From Musa acuminata AAA Group (lineage: Eukaryota; Streptophyta; Magnoliopsida; Zingiberales; Musaceae), in assembly GCF_036884655.1 (NCBI RefSeq), contig NC_088330.1:27902001-27966000 (forward strand): DNA of 64,000 nucleotides. The letters are read 5' to 3'. Below, piece by piece: positions 17,400 through 30,400 of the stretch. The position numbers and the translations under genes were made by a program. Numbering within the stretch: position 1 is the first letter of the stretch; each line of letters begins with the position of its first letter. Under the pieces are notes generated by a model. The model saw only the letters and a program-made list of their open reading frames with translations, had not been told where the DNA came from and made no database searches.

Positions 17400-18433
17400 A
17401 ACCTTGATAATTTTGTTAACAAATGTCATATCATGTGTATGCTTATCCTTTTAACTTAATAATTGATGATAAAGATCTAGGTGTACACAATATGAAAACA
17501 AACAGAAAAGAGAACTACCTGACAACTTGTAAAATCTTTACAAGCAAGAAATGCAAGATTCATTGACATTAGCTTGGGTGGTGTAAGAATAGAAACCTTG
17601 GTCACAATCCCTAGAGAACCTTCACTTCCTGAACCAATTGCAAAATTCATTAGTACTCCACTACCCAAAGAATCAATCTAAACAGGTGAAATCAGCTAAT
17701 TTCATTTATTTACATATACCAAATTACCAATAAACAAGTGTTTCAAATCATATCCAGTATTGTCCTTGCGTAAAGTGCCAAGCATGTCAAGAATAGTTCC
17801 ATTAGCTAATACAACTTCAAGGCCTGAAAAAGTAAACCCAAGATCTCATGAGTAAAGAGAAAATTGATAACTGGCTAATTATATACCAAGCATAAAAAGG
17901 GAATACTGAACAAAAAGAGAACACACTTGTGAACTTTCTGATATGCTATCATCGCAAACTTATAGTTATCTGCAATTATATTTCACTGCCTGCTGCTCTG
18001 ATGCAAACATCAGATGGTAATATCCTCCTCGTATGTTTACCTATAATTAATTTTCAGGAGGTTGTTGAGTACTATATAGCTTTCTCATTTTACAACAAAA
18101 CAAGCAAATGATTTCCAAAAAATAAGTTTCCATTGCAAACCTAATCCAAAGAGTTTATTTTTGTTTATTTAAAACCTTTATTCTCCCCATATTTTCTTCT
18201 CCCTACTCTCTTCCTGTCTTTCTCACCTTTGTACTCATTTCATAATGAATTAAGTTGATAGGTTTTGCCTAAAAAAAACTCTTTTATTGCTTAAACAGAA
18301 TTTTCAAGATTGCATATCCCAATGATAGTCTCAGCTGTCACTGTGAGGCTGGTCCCAATATTTGTTATTCGTAAATTTCCAGGGATTTCCTACAAAATAT
18401 CCAAAGACTACAAATATGAAAATCTCTCTCTCT

Positions 18434-18468
<35 letters not shown>

Positions 18469-21400
18469 GTCATAAAACAAGCATATATAATGAAGCATAA
18501 CCAATATGCTCCAAATATAGTATAAAGAAGACTCCATGGCACATAAATAGGTCAATATGTTACAGCTTATGAATTATCATGGGACCTTGCTTAAGCTTTC
18601 GGAAGAAGCGGACATTGTTTCATATCCTGGATATTTCCCATCATCTGTCTCATCAAACTTTGGCTTGCCATTGAATCCACTTGTCAACCTATTAGTCATC
18701 TGGCTCGCATGTGAAGGCAAATCAAAGCTCATATATGAGTTAGGTCTTTACCTACTAGCTTAAGCTTTGAAAGAACTGTTCACCCAACTCATTTTATCAT
18801 TCAGGTCGAATCTAATACCATCTAATGTTGTAGACCCAAGTGATTTATATGCCATATCCTAACAAGACTTCGATGAATTATTTCGAACATGTTAATAACA
18901 TTAGTCAAACAATAATAAACTGTGGCAAGAAAAATACCACAAGAAATATCAGTATGGGATGGAATATATTAACATAGTCAATAACATTAGCTATCTCATC
19001 AAATTTTTACAAGAGGCCCAACTTCTTTTGCATGATGGTAAGTTGCAGGCAACAGAAGTCAAAGACAGTATAAATTTGATAGACATTGCCAAAACTGCTA
19101 AATTCTTTCATGGAATCCAATCAATTTTGAGATCTAACTCACAACTAAGTCATTTCATTCTATTTCGAGATTGTCTCACAACTAACGTCATTTCTATTGG
19201 AAACGATTCAATGATTAGATGATTTATCAGTCAAAAAAAGAAAACAGAATTGACCAAAACTAATATTTGCAAACAAAGAGGGACGTTTGATAATTAGGTT
19301 AAAAGTAAACCAAAATGGAATAATGATCAGGTATTACAATGATGCCACCTTCAAAAGTAAAAAAAAAATTAAAAATTCAACTAACAGATTATGCTATATG
19401 ATAGACAACTATAAAGAGTCTTACAAAAGATAGCACCAACATTGTGCAAACATAACAGCAAGCATCACATTACCTTCATCAAAACAAAAAAAAAAACATT
19501 ATAATTACCAAGAATAGTTCCATGAAGTGACCCATAACGTACAAAGCGTAAGCCACCGGCATTGGTTGAGATGTTTCCACCAATTTGGCAGCTTCCTTTT
19601 GCCCCCAAGTCAAGTGGCATAATAAATCTAAAAGAAGAACCCACATAATATTCCAATGCTAAATACAAATAAGTCAATCATCCAGAAAGATGCACTTTAT
19701 GAAAGCCAAATTTGACTTTTAGGTTTTGCTGTGATATTAATTATGTATTAAGATTTTTTTTTTACTTTAAGCAAATAGTACTTTCCTCATATAGACTGCT
19801 ATTTAGAGTATAGAAAAAAATAATGATTTGCCCAAGAGAAATTCAAACAGAATGTAAGAGTTTGTAGTAAAAGAAAAAAGGTCATATATAGATGGCAAAA
19901 GAATAAATCAAGAATAACCATGAAACAATACTAGAGACTTGCAACTTTTTTTAACAAACATACTTTCAAGGAAAGAGGTGACAACAATGCTTGTTTGAGA
20001 AAAAATAAAAATGCTGAACAGATATTCGAAACATTAATTTCAGTGCAACATATGATATTAGAAGAAAAGGCACTACTCCAGCTCTCCATATAAGACTAAA
20101 ATTTTAGAATTGATGAGTAATCAAGAAACCATTTATATTTCCAATGTAAAGTTGCTAAAAGCCTACAAAAGTTTCAATTTTCTAGTCCAGTGTCTTCCTG
20201 GTAACCATATTCCTTTTTCTTCTTTGTGATTCCTTAGAATAACTTTTCCTGCCACATGCACCTAAACTTTATAGACAGCATTATAAAGTATGGGTATTCT
20301 GAGAATCTTGGGTTTGTCCAAGAATTTCTTCTACTAAATATGGAAAATAATAATTGGGATTCCATGCACAAATCAAGAAAATTAAGTCTGGCTCAACTCA
20401 TTTGTTCAGCACATTTATTCACTTTTGTTCTTGATATTGACTGGGTGATAGGAGGATGTCATTCAAGTGATGTGGTCTTCAACAGTTCAAGAATTGATGC
20501 CCTCCACTTTTATTTGAATTTTCTAACCATTCACATTATATAAGATTGTCCACACCTAATTGCCGGAAGTAAGGAACAAAGGAAATCATCATCTGGGAGA
20601 TCATTAAAGGCCACAAGAACCACCATCATGTTTTTATTTGCTGGCCAAGTTATATCTGTAATACTACAACAATAATTATTATAATAACAATAAGAAGAAG
20701 AACGTAAATTATATCAACCATTTGGAGTAGGCTACATGGTTTGTTCCGGCTATTGAGATCCTTGAAGGCCAATGTCTCTAGATCAAAAGAAGTCATATCT
20801 CTTTTTATTGATTCTAGCAAAGTTCCCTTAAGTCGCATCTATGGACTGTAACTTCTCCATATAATTGTGTAGTAACTGTGCAGTCACTTTGCTGTACAAC
20901 CCATTAACTGAAAGATAAAAAAAAAATTAAGTAATCACCAAATCACCATTAAAAATACATAAACACAATCATCAAAGATAAAAGTAAAAAAAGAAAATAT
21001 TATATTATTAATTGATTTTTCCACTTTAAAGACATCAAGCAGTTTTTTAGAATAAAAAATGCCATGGTATTACTTGTAATATATAAGGCGCAGATACTCA
21101 TGAGGTCTTACCCTTCATTTTCTAAGAATGAGCTTAGATTCTCCAGTATGCATCCCCCTTCACAAACAAGAATACCATTGATCTGAAAGCAGTGTGTCAT
21201 AAGCATGTCATTAACACAATTTTCCATGAAAAATATGGTATCTTTTGACTTTCTCATAAATTCCAAATAATCTGATCAAATTCTTCTCCATGTTACGACA
21301 ACTAGTTTGATTGTGATTAGGGATATGTCAAAATCTTATAGTCTGTTGCTTCTTAAGTCCCAGTCACTCTCTCTTTAATAGGCTGCTAACCCCTTCAAGG

Positions 21401-24400
21401 CAGTAACTTTTAATGAAAACCAGAAGCTTATCATCCTGCAGGAATTCTTCACTTATGCCTATAGTATGATTTCTTTGAACTTGAATCACTTTCAAAAGTG
21501 AATCAAATTTGTTTCCTATCAGTTTTTCCTTCCTCATTTATAGCTCATAATTTTATCTTCCGTAGGAACCTTCATTTGACAGGAATAGAGGTCAAAGGAG
21601 AGAAGATCACCTGCGGTAGTCCAAATGACAATGGGCGATCTACAAGAGAATAATACAAATATTAGGAAGTGATTCTTCATTGGGAGATATCTCCAGCTGC
21701 TCACAAGTCTTAAGCAAACTTGTTCGAGAATCATATACACTCAGGGGAGATTAGAGGTTATTCATTGTTCCAGGAATTCTTCTTGCAAATACTCTCATGA
21801 TGAACATTTGCAACATCATATATATAATGCATAGTACGTATTTCTATTATCTATTTTTCAAAAATACTTTATTATTCCTGATAATCCCAGTTATCAATTT
21901 TGTTTGATAAAAACTCAAACATTATTTTGTGCTACATCTTCTGAAACAAGCCCTGTGTTTCATGGATAGTGTGCTTGTTGATCTATGTAAGTTTCTTCAA
22001 ATCTTTCATGTACCTTCAGAAAAGGACTTTAGCAGAATGCTGCAAAGTCCACTTCTGATTGACATCTTAGTGGGTTACAAGGTCAGAAATGTAGAATGTG
22101 TACATTTATTAGCTTGTCTGTAAGGCGGATCCTACATGGAAAGCATTGTGCATATTTTATTCTGCTCAATCAATCTAATGGCTAACCGAAAGATAGTGCG
22201 GCAGAAAGGAATCAGGTCTTGGTATGTGACAAAACATACAGAGAACTCTTTGGACTCCCTACTCCACAAACGCTTGAATCATGAGAGTATTTGTGATGTG
22301 AGTTAGGTTAGGTACACAACAGTTGATGAACTTAATATTAGTTAGGCTTATACCTAGCCCATATTCTGGGCTATGTGGCACAGGTTCCGCTTTACTCATA
22401 GCTATTATGTCAGTAGTAGCTATTGATAACAAAGCATACTTTACAGATAAGCAATTAATTGGGCCCCCAAAAAAGGCCAGCCCATGAGCAATGCAAAAGA
22501 CATATCATAGGCACGTAGTTAATGTTGGTGTCATGCTTCTCAGATGTCATCTACAAATAATAATTATATATGCTACATGATTTAGGGCATTGATATGGAC
22601 ATTAAGCCACTGATTGGAGAATATTATAACACCATTAATCCCACTCCAAAAGTGGATAATGGATTCGTGTAACATGGCAAACATAATGGATTCAATTATG
22701 GATAAGATCCAAACGAATTTTTTTATAGCAAACATAATATTTGCAACTACTAATAGTGACTTTGATATAAGCATTGTGTAACATGTCACAGATGGTTGTC
22801 GTGCACCCATAACACCTTCATCAACAGACCATTCATCGCTTTTGTTTGCTTGTACATATCTTTGCCAATGTGTTTTGTCTTGTTTTGTATGTTTTTACTT
22901 GAAAACTATGAACATGAACAGTTGCATGGCTATAGAGCGACCGCTCACTAGAATGAGCAAAACTATCCTAGATTTTCGCGTGTCATGGCCTGTTTTCTAC
23001 AAGCTGTAATGCGATACGAAATGTCAGCTATCTCAACACCCTAGAACCACCCAGGTGACACAGGACTGGATGGGAGTTTAGGGTAGTACTGGGCATTGAT
23101 TGGATTCACAAGTTCAAATGTAAAGCCTACAGGAACTTGCCAACACACCCAAACACCCGATGGGCAATCGTTTGTGGACTTACGATTGTTCATTTGCCTT
23201 CTAAAATCCTTAATTTCTCCTTCCTCTCTTTCCTCTCTTGCACACCAAGTGTTTGCTGAATTGCTTGTAAGGCTACCCTCTTTACGAGACGTCAAGATTT
23301 ATTCGTCGTTCGTTTTCGAAACTAATCAATTTGCACTTTTACAGGTCCTTCAGGACTTGAACGAGGTTGCAACTAGGCTAATCTTTTGCGACGGATAACG
23401 CAAGAATACCTCACGACTTAGGTAATTCTAGCTTAGTCTGTGACATTGTGATATCAGAGCGAACAAGCAATTCGAGCAAATAACAAAAGTTTACAATCTC
23501 GCCGTGGCGAAGCACCGTGGTGAATCGAGCACGATGGGGCAAGTCGGACCATTGCTGTAGGTGGGCTGCAAGTACAGACTCGCTCTCAAGCTATTGGGGC
23601 CGCCCAAGAGAAGCGTGGCAACGAAAATGGCAAGCAAGAAGTTAACTATTCTCCGCAAGCGAAGGAAGCCCAACCTGAATTGCCAACCGAAAAGAGAAGA
23701 TATTAGGAGAGGCTTACAGCTGTGGAAATCCACCTTAATGTTCTCGAAGCGAGTCTAGAGGAACTCTACCAAGGCCAACAAAAGCTTCTTAGGGTAGAGA
23801 ACTCGCAAGAAGAGACGGAATCTCGGATTGACAAGGTCGAGTTCCAAGTAGATCGATTAACGAAAGACACCAAAGACTCCGTGCAGCACCTACACAAAGT
23901 CATGGTGGAATTCATGTCCAAGATTATGTTACTCATAAGAACTCTTAATGCGAGAGGGAACAACACCTGCGTTGCTCTGCCACAAAGCTTGAGGGCACCC
24001 GAGCCGCATTGCTACAGGGTTGCCAGGAATGCGAGGAGCTCGAGAACTTTATGTTCGACATGGAACAGTAATTCCAAGCTACGAAGCCCGATTCTGAAGA
24101 AACCAAAGTTTTAATAGCAACTATGTATCTGAATGAGGACGCAAAACTTTAATGACAAACATATCGGGAAGAAATCCAACAAGGTCGATGTCGAGTGGAC
24201 ACATGGGAGGACTTGAAACAAGAGTTGAGAACTCAGTTCCACCCGAGAACACTAAGTTTGTCACAAGAAGGAAGCTGAGACAACTCCGTTAAAACACTTC
24301 CATTCGAGACCATATAACATAGTTTTCAGCATTGATGCTAGACATATAAGACATGTTTGAGAAGGACAAACTGTTCAGCTTCCTCGATGGCCTGAAGCCG

Positions 24401-27400
24401 TGGGCACAACAAGAACTACATCGAAGGAATGTCACCGGTTTGGTCGAGGCAATCACAGTTGCAGAAAGGCTCATCGACTTTGTTTCCTTAAAGGAGTCGG
24501 GGAAGAAGAAACAATCTTCATAAAATCGCCCATCTAAGTATTCCCGAGGGGAGTCTGCAATCAAGCAAAAGAAAAAAAGTTCTCACAAAGGGCCGAGTTC
24601 AAAAGGCAAGGCCCCAAAACTTGGAGGATGCTTCTTGTGTGAAGAACCGCACATGATAAGGGAGTGCACACAAAAGCAAGCACTCAATGCATCGACAGCA
24701 TCAATTCATCCCCCTAGATCAGATAAGGGCAAGGTCGTCGCTCTTAGTTCGAGTAGTTTGGAATCCAACAGCGACGATGAGAAGTCGCAAGGACCCCAGA
24801 TAGGAGCAATGTATTTCTTAAACGCATTGCGAGGTCAAGTGGGGGAGAACATGAGAAAGCAACAAAAAGCAAGGAACAACGAGATGATATACGTGGACAT
24901 TAAACTAAATGATCGAACAACCCGTGCGATGGTGAACACGAGCGTTACCCATAATTTCATTATCAACCAAGAAGTTAGGGGACCTGGGCTTAACCTAGAG
25001 AAGAGCCCAAGTCGAATGAAGGCTATGAACTTAGAGGCTAAGCAGATCTCTAGACTAGCAAAGGAGGTCCTTATCAAAATCGGGACATGGAGTGGACGGA
25101 CAAACATGATGGCGGTGTCATTGAATGACTTCCAAGTGATCCTTGGAATGGAGTTCATGCATGCAGCGAAGTTGGTGCCAATGTTGTTTCTAAACTCTCT
25201 ATGCCTGATAGGAGACAATGACCCTTGTGTGGTTCTAATTTCTCGAGGAGGAACCAAGAACCCATAACAAACATCGACGTTACAACTGAAGAAGGGGCTA
25301 CAAAAAGGTGAATTAACTTCCGTGGCTACAACAAAGCTAGAGCCACTTAATGTGGAGGCCACTCATGAACTTGTTGTGGTGGCAGACGTTTTCAAGGAGT
25401 TCACAAACGCTATGCCACCGAGTTGCTGAAAACTCTAACCGCTACATAAAGGCGTGGATTACTGCATCGAGTTGGAGCCAGAAGTGAAACCTCCAGCAAG
25501 ACCACTATACCATGTGTCCCCTCCAGAGTTAGCAAAGCTTAGGAAGCGACTAGATGAACTGCTAAGAGGTAGTCTCATCCACAATTCTAAAGCACCATTT
25601 GGGGCTCCAATTCTCTTCCAGAAGAAACAAGACCGGAACCTCCGATTATGTGTCGACTATCGGGCCCCTAAACAAGGTGATAGTGAAGAACAAGTATCCT
25701 CTCCCACTCATCGCGGACTTGTTCAACCAACTGGGCAAGGCAAAGTATTTTTTTTAAACTCGACCTTCGGTCGGGGTACTAGTAAGTGCGCATAGCAAAA
25801 GGTGACAAAGCGAAGACCACCTTTGTGACCAGGTATGGAGCATTCGAGTTCTTGGTGATGCCTTTCGGCTTAACCAATGCTCTAGCCACATTATGTACTC
25901 TCATGAACTATCTATTTAACGAGTATCTAGACAAGTTTATGGTTGTCTACTTGGATGATATCGTTGTTTATAGCCAAACACTCGAGAAGCATGTCAAGCA
26001 CCTTCAAAGTTCAAACAATTTTCAAGGTACTCAAGGAGAATACTTTATTCGTGAAAAGAGAGAAGTACTACTTTGCCCCAACGGAGATTTTATTCTTGGG
26101 GCATCGAATCAACAAAAGATCCATTCAAATAGATAAATCGAAGTTGCAAGCTGTGGCAGAGTGGCAAACAACAAAGAAGGTACCGGAGCTGAGATCCTTC
26201 CTTAGTTTTGTCAATTATTATCGGCGCTCCATAGTTGGGTGCTCGAAGCGTGCAGCATCACTAACGAAGTTGCTAAAGGAGCAGCCTTGGCAATGGTCAA
26301 ACAAATGTAAAGCGATATTCCAAGACCTAAAGGCTGCTATGTTAGAAGAACCAATACTCAAATTGCTAAACTATGGGAAGCCTTTTGAAGACTATACAGA
26401 TGATTTAGACTTCGCTATTGGGGGAGTACTTATGTAGGAGGGTCACCCAATGACCTACGAGAGCCGCAAGCTCAATGAGACCGAGCGACGATATCCGATA
26501 CACGAGAAGGAGATGACAACGGTGGTTCACTGTGTATGAGTATTGCAGTACTACCTTCTCGGAACGCGATTTGTGGTAAGGACGAACAATATCACGTTGA
26601 GTTACTTCCAAATTCAAAAGAAGCTCTCCCTATAGTAAGCACGATGGTAGAACTTCCTGGCTGAATTTGATATAAAAATGGAGTATAAGTCCAGAAAAGC
26701 AAATGTCACGACCGATGCATTAAGTAGGAAAGTGGAGCTGAGGAATGCCATGCAACTAGAAGGCGGAGGCCAAGCAAGTCAACTACACTCCAACTTCCTT
26801 TATGGGATCAAGGATGGACTGTACAGTAATCCTTAAGCAATAACCCCGATGTAACTGATCAAAGAAAGAAAGGCACAACGATATTGGGTTTAGGAGGAAT
26901 TTGTCTACACCAAAGGGAATAGATTTTATGTTTCCCGAGCAAACAATTTGAGGCGTGAACTCTTGGGAGAGTGTCATGATTCCCTTTGGTCAGGACATCC
27001 GGGCATTCACCGAACATTGGCTCTCGTGGAGAGGGCCTTCTATCGGCCAAAGATAGGGACAAATGTGGAGGAATATGTTCGAACATGCCTTACTTGCCAA
27101 CAAGATAATGTAAAGCAACGAAAGCCGGTGGGATTTTTGGAGCCATTGCCCATACTAGAAAGGTGGTGGGAGAGTAACTCCTTGGACTTCATATCAAGCA
27201 TACCGATGGTAGGAGGACTTGAATCAAGACTCGTGGTGGTCGATTGATTTTCAAAGTATGCAACATTCATTACTGCACCCCTACATTGCTCAGCGGAGGA
27301 GGCGACTAAGTTGATGATGATGAATATGGTGAAGTATTAGGGAGTTCCGCACAATATCATCAGCGATCGAGACGCGTGGTTCTTGGGATGGTTCTAGACC

Positions 27401-30400
27401 GAGCTGTTCAAACTACTGGTATCTAAGTTATACTTCTCCACAAGCCTCCACCCCTAGACAGATGGCCTAATTGAAAGAACAAATTCACTCCTTGAGCAAT
27501 ATCTTCGACACTACGTGAGTGCCAACTAACGGGATTTTGTGAAGTTGTTGGACATAACCCAATTCTCCTACAACTTACAACAGAGCTCTACATCTAACAA
27601 GTGCCCCTTCGAGATCATTACTAGACAATAGCCGTCAACTCCTCATACCTTAATGGTCAATTCTACCACGAGTACCCTATCAACGTGTCACTTTGCAAAG
27701 GAATAGCACTGAAACACACATATTGTCCGGGCTTACTTAGAGAAAGTAGCTAAAAAGATGAAAAAGTACACAGATCTAGGATGGCGATCACAAGAGTTTA
27801 AAGTCGGCGACTTAGTACTAGTGAAGCTCCAACTTACATCACTTCAGTTCTTTAAGCATAAAGTGCACATGGGACTGGTGCACAAATATGAAGGGCCCTT
27901 CCCAATTATCAAGAGGGTAAGCAATGTATCATATAGGTTGCAATTGTCGGCATGGCTCAAAATTCACAATGTAAATTCACAATGTCTTCCATGTAAGCAA
28001 CTTGAAAGCCTACTACTCAGATCCGTAAGATGCTTCTCGAAGTGTTCCAACTCGACTACCCCTCACCAAAGCCTCATACAAAAAGCAAGTTGAAGTCATT
28101 TTAGTAGATCGCAAGACAAAACTACCCCATAGAGCATAGCAGAACGATTACTTGGTAAAGTAGCGAAAGCTTCCTTAGACAAAAGTAAGTTGGGTGCCTA
28201 AAGACACCCTACGACACGAAGAAGCAGTCATGAAGCCTACTAGCAAGCGTCGACAAGGGCATCAACAGTTTAAGTGGGGAAGAATGTCACGGACGGTTGT
28301 CACGCACCCACAACACCTTCATCAACAGACTATTCGTCACTTTTGTTTGCTTATGCATATGTCTGGCAACGTGTTTTACCTTGTTTTTGTGTGTTTTTGC
28401 TTGAAAACTATTAGCAGGAATAGTTTTCATGACTGTAGAGTGATAGCTCACCAGAATGATGCCCTAGAACGGCTTAGTTTTCCCATGTCATGGCCTGTTT
28501 TCTTTTCTACAGGCTGTGGTGCAATGTGAAACATCAACCATCTCAACACCCTAGAACCACCCAAGTGGCACAAGACTAGATAGGAGTTTAAGGTAGTCTT
28601 GAGCATTGATTGGATTCACAAGTTACCACATAAAGCCTATGGGAACTTACCAACGTGCCCGACACCTGATAAGTAGTCGTTTGTGGACTTGCGATAGTTT
28701 GTTTGTCTTTTAAAGTCCTTGTTTTCTCCTTCCTCTCTTTTCTCTCTTGCACACCAAGAGTTTGCTGAATTGCTTGTAAAGCTACTCTCTTTGTGAGACG
28801 TCGGGACTTGTCCACTACTCATTTTCAAAACTAATCAATTTACTCTTTTGTAGGTCCTTCAGGATCTGAACGATTTGTAATTAGGCTGACCCTTTGCGAA
28901 TATATAATATAAGGTTGTCTCACGACTTAAGCAATTCCAGCTTAATCTGTGACAATGCGGCCCAAGTTTTTAAGTCAGTGGGTGTACCGAACAAGGTCAT
29001 CATAGTTCAAATCACTTTAGAAGTAGAAATGTTTATAATTTATAGATAAGATACTTATTATGTTAAAGGGGCTTGTGATCTAATAATTTGTTGTCTTAAT
29101 AAGGCCCTAGTAATGGATACTTCTTCCCATAGCAAAATTTGTCATCTCCACATTCTAGATAGAAGAGGTAATTTGGTAAGGTTGCTTTAATTGCATCAAC
29201 ATAAAAAGTAATCAACAAATAAAGACTTTCTAATTATACTTTTGGGTTCTGAGGTAAGTCTCAATTCAATCTAAGTTTGCCTTTACTAGGAACTTGTGAC
29301 AAAGTCCAGATGGTTAACATTATGTTGATAACCGGGAACAAAACTCTTAACAAATATTCCATAGAAGCATGTCAGTTTTGAGTTGTATATAACCTCACAC
29401 TGATGCACAAAAATCTAAGATGATAGTGATAAACTATCGCAAGGAGAACTTTGCTTGTCATATTTATTGAGGGCTAATCTACTGTAGGATTATACACCTT
29501 AGAAAAACTAAAGAAATAAATTCCACTAAAAAGTAAGTAGATGATATTATTACTTGTGAAGTCACAGATATGTTGAATGAGATATTAGTATATTACCACT
29601 GATATCCTAAAATGAAAGATGTAGCTACCTTGTCGAGGGAGACTATCTTGTCCATCAATGCAAGATTTATAATTACCTGCAAGCATAATCAACTAATAAT
29701 GACCTCAAGCCCATGGGAGATAATTTTTTCAATTTAGAAATTTAAGGCTAATAAATACCTATATCTACAACAATAGCTACAACAATATCAGCAACAGCAA
29801 TACACCAAGGATTATGGATGATTATTATATAATGATTATAGCATGACTCATCATGAGAACAACCTCTCAATGGATGATTATTATATAATGATTATAGCAT
29901 GAATCATCATGAGAACAGCCTCTCTATGTAAAGAGGTAAGGTTGTTTACATTAGCCCTCCCCAGATTCTAAATTGATGGGAGCCTTGTACATCTAATGCT
30001 CTGTCTTCCACTTTCATCATTTGTCTTTTTATTGTCCAAATAAGTTATTATCCCTTTACTGCATCCAATTCAGCTTTTTTTTATCAAGTAAAACCGCAGG
30101 AGTCACAACATCTTAAATGCTAATTATGCAATATGGAACATTGATATTGATTGACCATTTTCATTTAGGCAAGGGAGAACAGTTTCTCAAGGAAAATACC
30201 ATGGTTGGTCTTACCAGTCCGTACTGATGTACCAACCGACCATCGATATGGTACATACCAAACTATACTGACGTACCAACACATAGTACAATATGGCATA
30301 CTGACAAACCAGTATGTGCCACCCGTACTGGTCCCCTATGGGACTGGTACATACTGCATGTACCGGGCAATATGTCATGGTACAGCAAACCTTAAAAAAC

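Larger units (their letters stand above)
22784..28954 (+). mobile_element. Ty3/gypsy chromovirus, complete but decayed
   Basis: An LTR retrotransposon with both LTRs (22784-23445 and 28285-28954), a tRNA-Met type primer site, gag, protease, reverse transcriptase, RNase H, integrase and a C-terminal chromodomain-like stretch, in plant chromovirus order. All coding regions are broken by stops and frame changes, many of them CAG-to-TAG or TGG-to-TAG changes expected from methylation decay. No target duplication is visible (TAACA on the left, ATGCG on the right), so one flank may have changed. It lies antisense in D2HGDH intron 4. Confidence 0.9.
21183..29628 (-). other. D2HGDH intron 4, expanded by a chromovirus
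   Basis: 8.4 kb intron between the 16-codon exon 4 and exon 5. Most of it is the Ty3/gypsy chromovirus at 22784-28954, inserted antisense to the gene. The remainder is AT-rich with no feature that I recognise. Confidence 0.85.

Noticed and set aside
17001..17400. Small proteins rich in S and L at 17001-17400
   Set aside because: They arise from pyrimidine-rich repeat and (CT)n DNA inside an intron, with no codon bias.
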